NCBI GenBank assembly: GCA_003282205.1
Contig: QBZW01000010.1
Span: 1 to 64,000, forward strand
Length of the DNA: 64,000 nucleotides
Source of the DNA: Pelagibacteraceae bacterium AG-337-G04
GTDB taxonomy: Bacteria > Pseudomonadota > Alphaproteobacteria > Pelagibacterales > Pelagibacteraceae
Direction: 5' to 3'
This document shows, piece by piece, positions 63,846 through 64,000 of this stretch. Both the position numbers and the translations under genes were made by a program. The notes below the pieces were generated by a model that did not search any database, had not been told where the DNA came from, and saw nothing but the letters and a program-made list of their open reading frames with translations. How positions within the stretch are numbered: position 1 is the first letter of the stretch; the number at the start of each line of letters is the position of its first letter.

Positions 63846-64000
63846 CTAACTCCAATTTCTAAATCCACTAGTTAATGGAAATCTTCTATCACGGCCAAAT
63901 GCTTTTGGGGTAACTTTTGGTCCAGGCGCAGACTGAAATCTTTTGTACTCTGACTTAGTCAGTAATTGTGCAGTTTTTTCTACAACCTCTCTTTCAAATC
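63846..64000 (-). CDS. nadE: NAD synthetase, C-terminal fragment (5' end off window)
   Basis: 51 codons visible. The sequence EVVEKTAQLLTKSEYKRFQS, then APGPKVTPKAFGRDRRFPLT and a final FRNWS, matches the C-terminus of glutamine-dependent NAD synthetases (KR.Q.PPG.K...FGRDRRYPI). The amidase and synthetase cores are outside the window. Confidence 0.85.
   Translation of the reverse strand, partial: FEREVVEKTAQLLTKSEYKRFQSAPGPKVTPKAFGRDRRFPLTSGFRNWS

Overview
The window comes from a very AT-rich, tightly packed bacterial chromosome. Lys/Asn/Ile-rich proteins, 1-4 bp start/stop overlaps, the gene order, a PurSQL-type purine cluster, a phosphatidylcholine synthase, an alternative oxidase and many tiny exported proteins together point to a free-living marine alphaproteobacterium of the SAR11 clade (Candidatus Pelagibacter or a close relative). 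That placement is inference from content; no search was run.

Region 1 (1-28390, almost all minus strand) is the core translation and transcription block. In transcription order it holds tRNA-Tyr, tRNA-Gly, tuf, tRNA-Trp, secE-nusG-rplKAJL-rpoBC, then rpsL-rpsG-fusA, the S10 and spc operons, and secY-adk-rpsM-rpsK-rpoA-rplQ (rplQ runs off the left edge). There is one tuf, placed with the tRNAs and not beside fusA. rpmD (L30) is missing from its usual place between rpsE and rplO. rlmB and tRNA-Thr(UGU) follow on the plus strand.

Region 2 (29302-36637) is the most unusual part. The 3' half of tRNA-Thr is repeated twice downstream as 48-bp cores, bounding two small tandem elements (A, about 1.55 kb; B, about 0.88 kb) with unrelated cargo. 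Both share end sequences at identical spacing, including direct repeats of 11-bp period near each end. A third element (about 1.8 kb) lies at tRNA-Leu(UAA), bounded by a 35-bp copy of the 5' half of that tRNA and again carrying paired 11-bp repeats of a different sequence. None of the three encodes a recombinase. They look like integrase-less tRNA-targeted cargo cassettes that would need an integrase supplied in trans. Most cargo is small exported or membrane proteins, plus one putative nuclease with an EVE/PUA-like domain. Between the two sites lie nadK, a GcvT/DmdA-like gene and an exported hydrolase.

Region 3 (36638-51501) is metabolic and accessory. It has a tripartite tricarboxylate-type transporter with fused TctA-TctB, flanked by two ComA (phosphosulfolactate synthase) family genes; a polysaccharide-lyase-like protein; phosphatidylcholine synthase; a heme-monooxygenase-like protein; an alternative oxidase next to a flavodoxin-fold quinone reductase; several micro-ORFs; an azlC-azlD-fucD-phyH operon; and a family 9 glycosyltransferase.

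Region 4 (51501-64000) is core metabolism: a CinA/MoaB-type protein diverging from sfsA-map-purB-purC-purS-purQ-purL-bolA-grxD, then minus-strand rpsD and the nadE(partial)-cysS-cimA-trmJ operon.
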